Part shown: positions 1 through 11,706 of the stretch, in pieces | Layout of the letters: every line of letters starts with the position of its first letter | How positions within the stretch are numbered: the stretch's first letter is position 1 | From: Panonychus citri | Lineage: Eukaryota > Arthropoda > Arachnida > Trombidiformes > Tetranychidae | Assembly (NCBI RefSeq): GCF_014898815.1 | Contig: NW_026515544.1 | Location: forward strand, 2,976,001 to 3,040,000 | Reading direction: 5' to 3' | Length of the DNA stretch: 64,000 nt | The notes under the pieces: model-generated | What the model was told of the DNA's origin: nothing | The model's input: the letters and a program-made list of their open reading frames with translations, nothing else | Databases searched by the model: none | Position numbers and translations under genes: made by a program

Positions 1-93
1 CCCAAGAAAGATGCTTCTATTGTACAAGCAATCCATGGTTTAGAAGATGATATGCAAAGTGTTTTTAAGAACATTTTCTTTGGAAGATTTCTC
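1..93 (+). CDS. possible 3' part of an exon cut by the window edge
   Basis: Frame 1 is open from the first base and reads PKKDASIVQAIHGLEDDMQS, then about ten more residues, before it runs into a CT-repeat. The composition is unlike the surrounding AT-rich DNA, with mixed polar and hydrophobic residues and few low-complexity runs, so it could be the end of a coding exon whose upstream part lies outside the window. I see no strong splice donor and do not recognise a family. The end coordinate is where the reading becomes microsatellite-like. Low confidence. Confidence 0.25.
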
Positions 94-3000
94 TCTCTCT
101 CTCTCTTATTTATTTGTATATTCGTCTCCATTAAGTCAGAATTCTAACTTTACTTTGAACATGTTTGAATATCAATTGAAATCAATCTTCATCTTCATCT
201 CTTCATCAGCATGATTATCTTTCTATTGATCATCATCATTCACTTTGATTCATCATGAAAATCAAGCTGCTTCAAAGTCTCCTCAGAGCTGGAATAGGAA
301 TCAAAATCATTTCCATGATAATCAGAATCCCATGAAAAGCCTGGAAATCGTTCAATCCAATAATCATGAGCAAAGTTCTTGAATATGAAATAACTTTGGT
401 CATAATTGATAGGTAGACCAATTTATTGTCCACCAATTAGTATGTTACATTCAATAGCAATTTATTACACAATTCAATCAATGTAATAGTAAATAATAGA
501 TTTGGAAACAATTAATATTAATAATTATCACATTACCTTCAACTGAATAAAACAAACCATTTGACAAGTTTGACAATTAGTTCCTGGTCGAGATTGAGTT
601 TATATTAATATATGAATGAAACAATGAATATTAATCTTCAATTGAATAAAAAGTCGATCTATTAATTTGAAATCGTTTCTAATATTTAGTTTTGGACAAT
701 AAAATAAAAATATTTGAACCTGAAAGAAAAGCAAGAAAAATCTATCACCTATCAATAAAAAAGTGATCGAGGATAAAAATTTTGTTATCAGAACTCAGAA
801 AAATTATCTCAATCAATTCAATTCTCTTCTCATAAAATTCAAATATCATGTTACATGTTTATTAGAAGATTTCATGATAAAATGATTTAGATGATTTTGT
901 TATAATAATAGAAAAAAAGTTCTAACTCGAGAATAAAACTTGTTCTCTTGTTCAAACAATATGAAACTTTATCGGTGTAACATTGAACTTTTTTTTCTTT
1001 GTTCCAAGTTTTAAATTTAATGGAAAATCTAATAACTCTGAGTGATTCCATGTTTTTTTCAACCTCCCTTCGAGTATTAAACTAATGTTGTTTGAAATTT
1101 GATTCCAACATTAATTAAATGAGTCTCGTTATACGAGAAAATTTCTCATCTCTTCCTCTTTTCACCCAATGAATCTACAATAATAATCCAACTATTAAGT
1201 ACCAGAACATTTTCGTTAACTTTGTGGATATTACGGATTCTTGACCCAACAAAGTAAATTAGGGTTGCGTCTTTGTACCCGATTATCAACCTTGATATAA
1301 CAATGTTGTTATTGACTAGATTGATAATATTATCATGTAGTTGAATCATGATCAACATGAATACCCATCAATCTTATTTTACTTTTTTCTCTCAATTCTT
1401 TTGTCTACAAAGTTCAATACCTAATCTGCTGAAAATTTCAGCACTTTTGTTCAGCCAAGTCAGGATAAGATAGTTGATAGGATAATAGTTAATCTCTGGT
1501 GGTGTTGTTATTCTGTTACATTTTACTTTTAAGATTATCAACAATTCCTAAAACTGATCAACTGGAAGAAGCAAGAAAAAGGTAGAGTAAAAAAAAACAT
1601 GAATGAGAAAAAAAAATTCAACCACAGATCATTTTCAGTCCATCGAAACTCAATAGATAATAGATCTTGAAATAGAAAACTATTAAAAGAGAGAAGAAAA
1701 AATTGAAATTCTATCCTAATCCAATCTTAAATACCCTTTCGTCCGTTCACTGATTATAATTAGATTACAAATCTCTCTTTTCTCGATTCTCTTTCTCAAT
1801 ATTTTCTCAACCGATTCTTAAGTTTGTCCATTAATACATTTACTCTTTCCTTCCGATGAAAATGCTAATTAAAAGGTCTCATGATTTAAGGAAAGATTTT
1901 TCATCTCTTATCATATTTCGTTAATCTTTTCATTTTATTCCAAAAGCATTTTTTTCCTTCCTTTTCTACTTGAATACCCTTTCACCTTTTTTCTCTCTGT
2001 ATATAATTATCATGAATCTGATGAGTTAAACTCGATGGGTATTAAGGAATCCATTTGAAATTATCTTCTTCTTCATCTTATCATCAAGTTTCGTGAGTTA
2101 ATTGTCTCAAGGTGAGAAAACTAATGTTTGTCTATTAACACGAAAATGAAAGTGAATAAGAATCTTTTTGCTTTAAGTTAGAATGCTAAGAATGTGCTCA
2201 ACTGAATGTTGCTTTAGTATTAAAGGAAAAAAAGAGAAAACGATTAATAGTAAATCTAAGGTTTAATTGTCTTGATGAAGATAAGAAAATCTCATCTCTT
2301 ATCACCTTCACGATTGGGTTAAAATCGAGTAAGATTTTCTATCAATTCTTAATTTGATCATTTATCGAAATCAAATCAATCATTCAGTTCCAACATAATG
2401 CTGAACAACAATTAATGACAATCAAGTGTCAAAATCAAGGGCGGGAAAAGAGAGAGTTGAACTGTAAAGTTTGAAAAAGAAAAAAAGTTCTAAAAGTAAC
2501 AATTAATATCATCAAAGTGTGAAAACTTATAAACAGAGTTAATTATTAGGGAATACTAATGATATTACCGATCTAATTGATTATCTTGTTCTGTTGGTTG
2601 ACGTTAATTGTTTGGATAACATTTGCAATTAACTAAATGTAATCAACGTTATGTTTGAATGTTTAAATTGATGATTTATTATTGATTGTTGTTGATGATT
2701 AACATTCACTTGATTCAGTGAGTAACTCATTTAATCATTATCAATGTTAATGATAATATCATCAAGTTGATTGTTAATGATGATGAGAAAGATGATATGT
2801 AAGTAGATTTACAATTAATTGAAGTAAATTGTTGATGATCAACAACAAATGTAGACGATAAATTTAATAGTTTAAGTTAATTGTTTACATGAAGAGGAAA
2901 TGATTAGAAAAGCATGTTAATTGAAATTAGAATTTGAATGTAACTATTATTAGTAGAAGAAGAAAAAAGAATAAAGTTTCTTCTACTTTCGAATCATCAG

Positions 3001-6000
3001 TATTTCGAATAAGGAAAAAAAGTAAATTCTCACAAGTTCTAACTACTGTTAATGATCATCTCAAAGATGATAATATTATGCTGATTCTGCCGAATTCTAA
3101 GTGAAATGTTATTTCTTATTCTCAAGTTTCCAATATCATGATAATGATCAAGATGAGATTTCAATTGTGATAAATGACATTCTAAAGATTTCTGAATATT
3201 ATATATACATTCATACTCTTGTATAGCATTTACGTTAATGGTATTGTGACTAATATGTAAGTAACCAAGGAAAATGTGATCTAATCATCTTTAGAACCAG
3301 CTGAATATTAATGAAGTACCAATGGCTTTGTGAGGCGAAAGGAAATGCTTAAGTCCAAAGTAACTTTACTTATCCAAAGCTCAGTCCTAATCTTATTATC
3401 CATTTACGAGAACCGAAGCCAATATACTATTAATAGTAAATACATGATCAATATTCATGGATAATCACAAGTTTACATTCTGATTAGAGTTTTGTTTGAA
3501 TGGTAAAGTACTTTATTCTGTAAATTGATTGTTCAACTTGTTCATTATCATTATGATGATATTATAATTATTATCTACAATTCAATTGTCAGAATCAACG
3601 ATTCCATTCAATATGATAATGAAGCTAAAGGGTAATGTTATTATCATATGATAATCGTGGTGAAAATTAAAATAATTAAGTGTCAACCATAAAGTATTAT
3701 TATTAATACCATTTTTTAGCACTATCATTATTATTATCAACTAATTTAAATTGTTGACAGTGTTGAGTATTTAATTGACCGGATTTTTTTATTGCTTTAG
3801 ATATAATTTTGATCAGATGAATATAACAATTTTTAATTGTAAGCTCATATCTTTCTGATATTATCAACGCGGTAATTTAGGTGACAATGACAGGGAGAAA
3901 TGATCAGATTAACTGACAACAATTTTCTGCTATCAAATTATGCTAATTATCAATGATAACAGTTTATTAATAATAACCCATTTTTTTAATTAGTAGCTTA
4001 AGTAATTTTTAATCACTTTGATAATAATAGATAATGAATATCAGTCAACTGATTTGATAATTTAAATGACGGAAAATCTGGTTAGAACTTTTTCTTCCCC
4101 CATCTTTGGATTCTAATAGTTCGATATGAATTTTTTTTCTCCACTGATTAATCATGATTATGATAACCTATTTTTTTTCTACTACACAATATTCATCTAC
4201 TCTTTGATTATAATCATCATAACACTGTTGAGATTCAATGTTTCAAAAAACTCAAGTGTCATCATCAGCTTTATATAATTATCATGATTATCGATACACT
4301 GTTATAATATCAATAGTAACTTTTTTGTTCCCTAATTTATTTTTTGAACTCTAGTCCATTATCATGATTTAATGTAATCTCTTGATAATTTTCATCCCTG
4401 AACTTCATCATAATAATCAGGCTGGAAATTTTTCTTCTCTAGATATCAAAAATTTCTTTCAATTCTCTAGACACATATTCCCATCTAGATAATTATGCTG
4501 AAGAGTATTAGATGATTAAAGAATTTGCTGCTCTTTCTCTCTCTCATTTTTTCTCAAATTGAGTGATGTATTCTTGAACATCCTTGCATCTTTTACTACT
4601 TGTTGAGTGACAACCATTGCAAAAGTCACAATACTCTCACATTAATTTTAATGCGTTTAAATCTTAGGATCATGGAACAAGCTTATTGGATCATATTCCA
4701 GAATTTTGAAAAAAGGATTGACTTAAAACACGATTAAGTGATATTCAATGAGAGAGATGAAAGATACCTTTACGCATCTAACTAAAAAATTCACTATTTT
4801 TCTCTGGGCTCGAATCTAAACTCATGTGTACAGCGAGAGAAACCCAACGCTCATGACAGAATAGCATATTGCGGATCTTTTTTTGCATTCCCCATGAAAA
4901 GTTTTGAGATCAGAACATATTCCGATAATTTTAAGAACAAGTTACTCAGAACTTTTTCATCTGTTGAACGAAGGATAACCAATATAACTAATTGTTTTAT
5001 TCCAACACGAGGAGGTTGTACTATGTCGACTTTAACGGTTATCCATTAGACGACCAAAAGCTGGACATAAATAAAGCGATTAATTGAAATTCTAAGTAAA
5101 TGGCCAATTTAGAGGAATCGAAAAATAAAAAAAACTGAATAACAAATGGTTCTGAGCATTAATGTTTAATAAACCAACTCTTTAAACCAAGAGAGAAAAT
5201 TTTCCACTAAAATGAATGTTTTTGAAGTCTCGAAGCTATTTTTTCCACCATAAATATTGATTCGATTGTGAAATCTGAATCTATTTTGATACATGACGAA
5301 ATAATTTAACATTCTGTTCGTCAGAATATACTAATATCCTTTAAGGGGGAAAGTTTTGATCGGATCATTAAACAATAACCTTTTGTATATTGAATGATTG
5401 GCCATCTACTATATCAAGAATGAAAATGTTACCATGAATACAAATGAGCCGAATGGAAAAGCATTTAGTTCAGAGCATATGTTTTTTTATCTTCTTATTG
5501 ACCAAATGATTTAATAATAACTCGTTTGGTCAAACTTTTTATATATTAAACATATCCAATATCATTCTGACGAAAACTATTATTATCATTATTATTTTCT
5601 GGTATCGCATATGAATATAAATACAGGAAATTGTTGGATAAATGAAATGTTACACATTGTATTTATTATTATTATTATTTGATAACAATAATAAATAGTC
5701 ATGAATACTCTGTAATAATAAACTAAGATATAAATACTGTAGCAGTCGAGCTATTGTCCAGTGTTTCGATTCACCCACCCTGTTGTTTGTGGGTATTCAC
5801 CATTTATCATATCATTTTCATTTTTCTGTACCTAACTTTTCAAGTTTGGCATGAACAATATGTAAGTAGGGTATTCAAAAAGGTTACCATGAGGTCAACT
5901 TTAGAAAAGTGTATCAATTTTGATAAGTGTTATTTTCTGGAAGAATTGAATTATTTAGAGCATTTTTCTCTGGCTCAAAGTGATGATCATGATCTAATAC

Positions 6001-9000
6001 GGAATCAATGTTTTGATCATAATAATTATTGAAAAGTTTATCGATCAGATGAGTAAAATATGTTCTCAGAATTTTAGATTTACTTGGGTTTTTTTACATT
6101 TCGTTAAAAAGATTATTATTATTGAACTTTTTTCCATTTCGATAAAGGTTTTAAAATCAACATCATGATGCTCTAGATTAGATGAAATTATATCTATGGC
6201 AAATATACTAATAGATGTACGATAAATTGGGTGGATAATATTTTCCATGGGTAAAAAGTCAAATAGGAATCAGGAAGTAATAAGATACAGGGTTTAAACA
6301 AAGGAAATGTTAAGATGATGAGCTTGAGATGGATGAACATTTTCCTCATCATTTTCGGTGCTCAGGCTCAGAAGATATTTATATATATATAAATGTGTTA
6401 AGGAAGTTGAGAGGAGAAATGTTTGGACGAGATGATATTCTTATGTGCTTGTTTCTGTTTAGAGGAAGAAATAAACTAAAGGATGAGAAGTCAAAAGTCT
6501 CTATGGAACTGACCAGAGTTCTAGATAATAGAATGAGAAGGAAAAGGAAGAAAAAAACAAATAGATATCAAGTGACCATAAGGGAGCTCGAATTTGAGAA
6601 AATGACCAATCAAGAAATATTGTGAAACATGAAGATGAACATGGTGATTATGAGATAATTTAAATAATTGGTAAGAAGAGATGAGAAAGTTTCCAATTTG
6701 TTAATTTTTTTCGTCCATCAATTTCATGCTCGAGAAATTAAGTAACCATGAATTTGTACTGAACATGAATCTACCCCCGATTGAATAAACAATCAAATGA
6801 TAGACAATAAGTGTATCAATTTTATTGATCGAATCAGTTTATTTTTTTCTCTCTTTGCTTAGTATTGAACTTTTCTTCTATTAAACTTTTCCCCCTGTTT
6901 TCAGTCAAAGTTCTGACAATATTTATATCGATATAATATTGAATCAACAAAAGAGGCGTAGCTTTTTATAACCACAACAGGAGTTTTTTTTGTCCATTTT
7001 GTTGGTTGAAAATTGATGTCACATTTTCTTGTCCACTTTTCTTCTAGTGATGGTCATCAAGATTTTCTGATAACGTGTAATTGTTATTAAATGTCAATGA
7101 GATGAAAGGAAAATATCATAGCATAAGGTGAAAGATTTTGTAAGATGATGATGAGGATGAGAAAGGAGAGACAAAAGGTTTGAACCTCGAATTTGTCTCA
7201 AAGTTTTCATGGATAATGTGTCATGAAGAAAACAAAGGAAGATGAGATGATCATCTTGTTCGAGAAAAATAGAGAAGGTAAAAGAAGAAGAAGAGAAAGA
7301 GAAAGAGAGAGAGAAACGAAAAAAGTAAACAAGTCGAGGTCAAGAACGGAAGTTCAAAGTCTCTCATATGAGTATATTAATCTATCATAATAGAGTGTGA
7401 AAGATGAAAAAGGAGACAAAATCCATCATCGTTTTACTCGTCTTCTTTATCGTTTTCATGAGCAATAATGACGATGAAGATAAAGAGACATAAAAACTTT
7501 TACTTATCCATCATCATCTTCTCAATATCATGATCGTTGTAACGACTTATAAGTTTATATGTCACTTTACTTACTGACGTTTTGTATCTTTTATCATCTT
7601 CATCTTTATCTTTATCTTTATCTTCATCATGATCACCATCACGATTCACTAAGATATCATCTTGAACATAAAGGATAAGAAAAGTATTCAGAATGAAATT
7701 TCATTGGGAATTGATAACATTCATCTTGTCAGAATGAAGATGAAACAACAACAAAAACTGTTTCATCTTACACTTGATTGTCCCTCAAGCCTTTAAGCTT
7801 ATATCAAAGGTAAGAGACAAACATATAAACCCAAAGATTCAAGTTGATTCATGAACATGAATCTTGGTTCTTACTTGATTATCAGATGATGTTGATCTTA
7901 TGATCAATATATATATCATATTATGAATAATGTCCCATTGAAAATCAACCTTAATCTAATATACAGACATGTAATCGTGTCTTTTTTTCATGATAAGAAA
8001 CCGTTGTGGTGAATCAATGTATGTTAACCACCACTCTAATTATCATGGAGGGAAAATGAATCAAGCTTTTGAATAAGAGATCATTTTTTCTTCTACTTCT
8101 AAAATTAAGATTCCAACTGAATCATAGAGAATAGGGTCAAGTTTATCATATCAAGATATTGAAGTGCATTGATATTATCCTGATGGAAGTGGAAAAGTTC
8201 ATTGATCTGAGAATTGATATTAAAATGAATCCTATCCAATGTTCATCCATGATTGATATTAGCATGATTATGAGATTCACTAAGTTTCTAATCAGATTCT
8301 ATCTTTATACCAATTATTATAATATTGATATGATGTTATTACCATGAATTGAAGTTGAGGTTCATGGTGAAAATATTGAAATCTGATTGGATGAGGATAA
8401 TCAATTACTTTAGTTGATTCACTTTTATGAATATAAACAACTTTTGACATTTTTTTTTCTTCACTTGATTTCTTGTATTACTCAGGTTCAGTTTGATTTC
8501 ACTCTTCATGGGAAGATCATGAATTATTGATAAAGATGGACATGAATAACCTTATGTCCACTCGATAAAGTTGAAGAAATTAAGTTGACATTTTCGATTT
8601 CAATTTCTCATAATCAAAAGTGAGACATGACTTTTTTTTTCGTTCATCCTCATCATCTACTAATCATACAATTTAATATCTAATCTAAATATAAATACTT
8701 TCAATTGAATTCAATTAAATTGACCTCAGAACTTATTTCATCGATGTTGTAACAATACCATAACTAATGAGACAAAATCGTTCATCAAAAGTTTCATCTT
8801 TTCCCATGTTCATCATGATACATGTATTGATTATATGTAATGTTAATAATAGTGAAATTTTTTCATCTTCATCAGGATCATTATTAATTTTATCCTCCAA
8901 GTGTATTATTATCATTTGAATGTTTACTCAGTGGGAAAAAGGCAAAAGTTGAAGAGACGAAAAAAAAAATTCAAATATTAAAATTCTGTAACTGAATTGA

Positions 9001-9500
9001 ATTGTTAATGATAATAAAATGATATCATCATCATCTGAATAGTTGATGATTCCATTTAAATAGTTTGCTTTTTTTTGCATCCTGACAATTAAATTTTTCA
9101 TGATTAATGTTGATTGTTGTTCAATTGTTTGAATTGTGAGTTGACACACACAAAAAGCTCAGCTAATTACAGTTAACTAAGTTAAATATGTAATAATCAT
9201 GGTGATTATTGTTCATGATGATATCAGCTGATGAATTGAAATGACCTAGAAACCAGGGGTGGGAGATAAAAGTTTAGTAGAATGAGGAGGAGGAGGACAT
9301 GTAGATAGAGATGAAGATAAATGATGAAAAGAAACAAAGAGAAAAAAGAAAAAAGATGAAGATGAAGATGGAGATGGAGATAAAGAAGATAACTCATGGA
9401 ATGAATAGAGAAAAATGAACTTTATCTCCACTTTAAAAGTTGTAGAGAATATTTTTAGTTCTCTGAATTTTATCATGAAATTTATTTCGGGTTACATGTG
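94..9500. other. gene-free AT-rich host DNA
   Basis: About 9.4 kb with no convincing gene on either strand. Open frames here are short and low-complexity, often starting at non-ATG codons. The stretch holds TC/GA runs (about 92-108, 4530-4545, 7285-7315), GATGATG-type trinucleotide runs (about 7145-7165, 9285-9380) and many ATCATGAT-like short palindromes. No tRNA or other structured RNA was recognised. Regulatory elements or intron sequence cannot be excluded. Confidence 0.5.
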
Positions 9501-9513
9501 ATAGTAGTAAAAA

Positions 9514-9572
9514 ACTGCATGCTCTAGCCCATTTTTGAATATTAGTAAAGAAAATGAGCTAATACATGCAGT
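9514..9572. repeat. imperfect inverted repeat at the left edge of the Polinton
   Basis: Arms ACTGCATG (9514-9521) and CATGCAGT (9565-9572) are perfect complements, and partly complementary DNA continues inward (AGCCCATTTT against AAAATGAGCT). It lies just beyond the 3' end of the protease gene. It could form the 3' end of the leftward transcripts or be part of the element terminus. No matching copy was found at the right side. Confidence 0.45.
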
Positions 9573-9592
9573 CACTTTTTTTGAGATTTTTT

Positions 9593-10027
9593 TTATGTCA
9601 AATAGTTTTTTAGTACATATTTCAATCGACGTTCATTTATGATAAATTTACATTTTTTGAATAACTTGAAAAAATGATTCGGGTGATTTGCTAATATAAT
9701 GAATAGAATACAGAAATATCCACATGCTGATGATTGGTTTCCTTGATATTTTTCTTTTGAATATGTGAATCCTCTAGTTGCATTTCTTTCTAAAAAAGAT
9801 AAAATACCATCTTCAGGTTCTCTTCCGAAAGAATCAAAAAATAATGCAGTTCCCTGTCTTGTGAAATAAACTGCAGTCCAATGAGTACCGATTTTATAAT
9901 TAGGATCTGTATTTATGATGAAACCTTTCGGTTTTTTAAATGTAACAGGCAAACGATCAATAGGAAATACACCACCGAACCATTTAATATCTTTAAGCTT
10001 CAAATTTATTTCAATATTAGTCAACAT
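9593..10027 (-). CDS. adenain-like cysteine protease (Polinton PRO)
   Basis: A 144-aa protein of the adenovirus-type (C5/Ulp1-like) protease group, which in this family matures capsid proteins. The catalytic arrangement is visible: His49 in GTHWTAVYF, Asp65 in FFDSFG, Gln98 in GNQSS and nucleophile Cys102 in SACGYFC. The length is short but usual for Polinton proteases. The first in-frame ATG is at 10027, one base after the capsid gene stop; a longer reading to 10039 would need a TTG start. A TATAAGAA motif sits about 200 nt upstream, inside the capsid gene. The gene looks intact. Confidence 0.9.
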   Translation of the reverse strand: MLTNIEINLKLKDIKWFGGVFPIDRLPVTFKKPKGFIINTDPNYKIGTHWTAVYFTRQGTALFFDSFGREPEDGILSFLERNATRGFTYSKEKYQGNQSSACGYFCILFIILANHPNHFFKLFKKCKFIINERRLKYVLKNYLT

Positions 10028-10028
10028 T

Positions 10029-11267
10029 TTAATAGTCAATCGTCACTTGTCGATCTTTATCGATAGTAATAAGGTTGTCAAATTGACCGAAAACGATAGC
10101 TTTTATAGAAGATGTTATGCTTTTATCAAACCTAATTTCCAGTCTAATTTTTCCTCGTTTTATAAGTGATAAAACACCACTTTCTGCACCAAGAGGTCCA
10201 CCGATATCGAATGCAAATAGAACATTTCCATTCTTATATTGTTCATAAGTCAATTCTATTTGAGGGATTCCTTCATCTTGATTAAGAGCTTTGTATAGAC
10301 TTAAATACTCTCTCATACAATTCCCTTTATTGAAATCTGGTTTGTAAGGAATACTTGGGTAAATTACACCATCAATATTCAGACAAATATGATTGATGTT
10401 AAAATTTTCAAAATTGAATGGATTGTGGTTGATATCACCGTTAAGAGCTTCCTCTTTAACACAACCTATTATAATTCGTTTTGGTAATTGTCCAACAAAT
10501 AAATTTTCTATTGTCATTGTTGAAACACCAGAAGGAATAGTAAAACTTTTTGTATCCGCTCTAGTTATGAAATACTTTGCTGGATGAGTTTCAAGAGTAT
10601 GTATAATTGTTGCATGTGCATCAGGAAATAGCTTAACACGTGTTAAATGTAATGTAAAATTTGAAATGTGAATTGAGTAATTTTCTTTATCTCCGTCTTT
10701 CATTCTAATAAGTGGAAATGTAGATTGACTTCTTGTAAATCTAAACACTAAGGGTATTCCATTTATTAAAAGTTTATCTTGCAAACAGAGGGGAAGATGT
10801 AATCTGTAGTATAATTCATATGTCTTGTCCTCGCTAACAATAGTTGCATTTTTGATAAATGATTCATCGATATTAGTTGGATATCTATACAATAAGTCTT
10901 CGATGTAAGCTTGATAATGATACATGTTATTAGCAAGTGAAGTATTAGTTGAACCTAAAAATAAATCAATCTGTTCAAATAATGCATTTCCAAAATTAGA
11001 AACTAGCTTCACCAAATTGGTTGTATTAACAACCTTACTATCTCCTTTTAATATATTGATATTCATATGTAACATTGTTGCACTAAGATCTGTAAAATCT
11101 TCCGATGCTGGAATTATCAATTCATATGTTCGTGAAGATTCTAAACTTGCCGCAGGACGATAATCAGTTTCATATACTGAATCAATAGCAACTTGAGTTG
11201 GTGGTACATTAAATATATCGAGCTCACTTTTATTAGCTGGTAGAGAAGATGGATGTAGGTATTCCAT
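10029..11267 (-). CDS. Polinton major capsid protein (hexon-like, F54H12.2-like)
   Basis: A 412-aa protein matching the well-known arthropod/nematode group annotated as F54H12.2-like, which is the Polinton double jelly-roll major capsid protein. Seen here: the N-terminal MEYLHPSSLPANKSELDIF block, the VPPTQV and DYRPAASLE segments, and a beta-rich body without membrane segments or low-complexity tracts. It lies between the small basic protein (ends 11269) and the protease (starts 10027), the usual capsid-module arrangement. A TATAAGAA motif lies 45 nt upstream (11312-11319), inside the preceding gene. The jelly-roll assignment rests on family knowledge. Confidence 0.85.
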   Translation of the reverse strand: MEYLHPSSLPANKSELDIFNVPPTQVAIDSVYETDYRPAASLESSRTYELIIPASEDFTDLSATMLHMNINILKGDSKVVNTTNLVKLVSNFGNALFEQIDLFLGSTNTSLANNMYHYQAYIEDLLYRYPTNIDESFIKNATIVSEDKTYELYYRLHLPLCLQDKLLINGIPLVFRFTRSQSTFPLIRMKDGDKENYSIHISNFTLHLTRVKLFPDAHATIIHTLETHPAKYFITRADTKSFTIPSGVSTMTIENLFVGQLPKRIIIGCVKEEALNGDINHNPFNFENFNINHICLNIDGVIYPSIPYKPDFNKGNCMREYLSLYKALNQDEGIPQIELTYEQYKNGNVLFAFDIGGPLGAESGVLSLIKRGKIRLEIRFDKSITSSIKAIVFGQFDNLITIDKDRQVTIDY

Positions 11268-11268
11268 T

Positions 11269-11664
11269 TTAAGAGAAAATATCTTTCTTAATTTTTCGTT
11301 GTTTAGTACTTTTCTTATACTGTTTACGTTTTATTCCTTTACCTTGTTGAACTAACTTTGAAAGTTTAGTCAGAGAATCTCCAGCAGCTTCTTTCATACC
11401 TATTACAGCTCTAGATTTTATTGAATCTTTAATGTTTTTATTATCTAAAACATCTTGACCTATATCAACTCCAGTTTTTAAAACATGTTTTCCTAAAAAC
11501 TTCAGAACTGGAATACCAAACCTTCTGAATAAACTACCGAATCCATATCCTCTTTGATATGGACTACCACGGAAAACGGTAATATCTGAAAAGCCAGAAC
11601 CGATTTGTGAATTATAATAGTTTGTGAAATCAGAATCACAAGCACAGTAAACTTTACGAAGCAT
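11269..11664 (-). CDS. small basic/amphipathic Polinton virion protein
   Basis: 131 aa from the first ATG; a longer form to 11682 would need a TTG start. The N-terminal half contains a Gly/Arg/Phe-rich segment (GSPYQRGYGFGSLFRRFG) followed by an amphipathic helix-like stretch. The C-terminus is strongly basic (KRKQYKKSTKQRKIKK). Proteins of this kind sit next to the capsid gene in Polintons and have been compared with adenovirus pVI/core proteins; that comparison is by position and composition only. TATAAGAA motifs occur 32 nt (11696-11703) and 6 nt (11670-11677) upstream of the ATG. Confidence 0.6.
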   Translation of the reverse strand: MLRKVYCACDSDFTNYYNSQIGSGFSDITVFRGSPYQRGYGFGSLFRRFGIPVLKFLGKHVLKTGVDIGQDVLDNKNIKDSIKSRAVIGMKEAAGDSLTKLSKLVQQGKGIKRKQYKKSTKQRKIKKDIFS

Positions 11665-11706
11665 CTTTATTCTTATAATCAAAATTTTAGACTATTTCTT
11701 ATACAA

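Noticed and set aside
250..430. Minus-strand open stretch of about 60 codons (Tyr/Asp/Phe/Ser-rich, ending at a stop near 258)
   Set aside because: No start codon, no AG acceptor at its upstream edge and no recognisable family; composition follows local GATTATCATG-type repeats.
5754..6032. Plus-strand 92-codon ORF
   Set aside because: Non-ATG start, no homology signal, lies in a gene-free AT-rich region.
9246..9476. Minus-strand ORF rich in Ser/Phe/Pro
   Set aside because: Produced by GAAGAAGATGGAGATGG-type low-complexity DNA; no domain and no sensible gene context.
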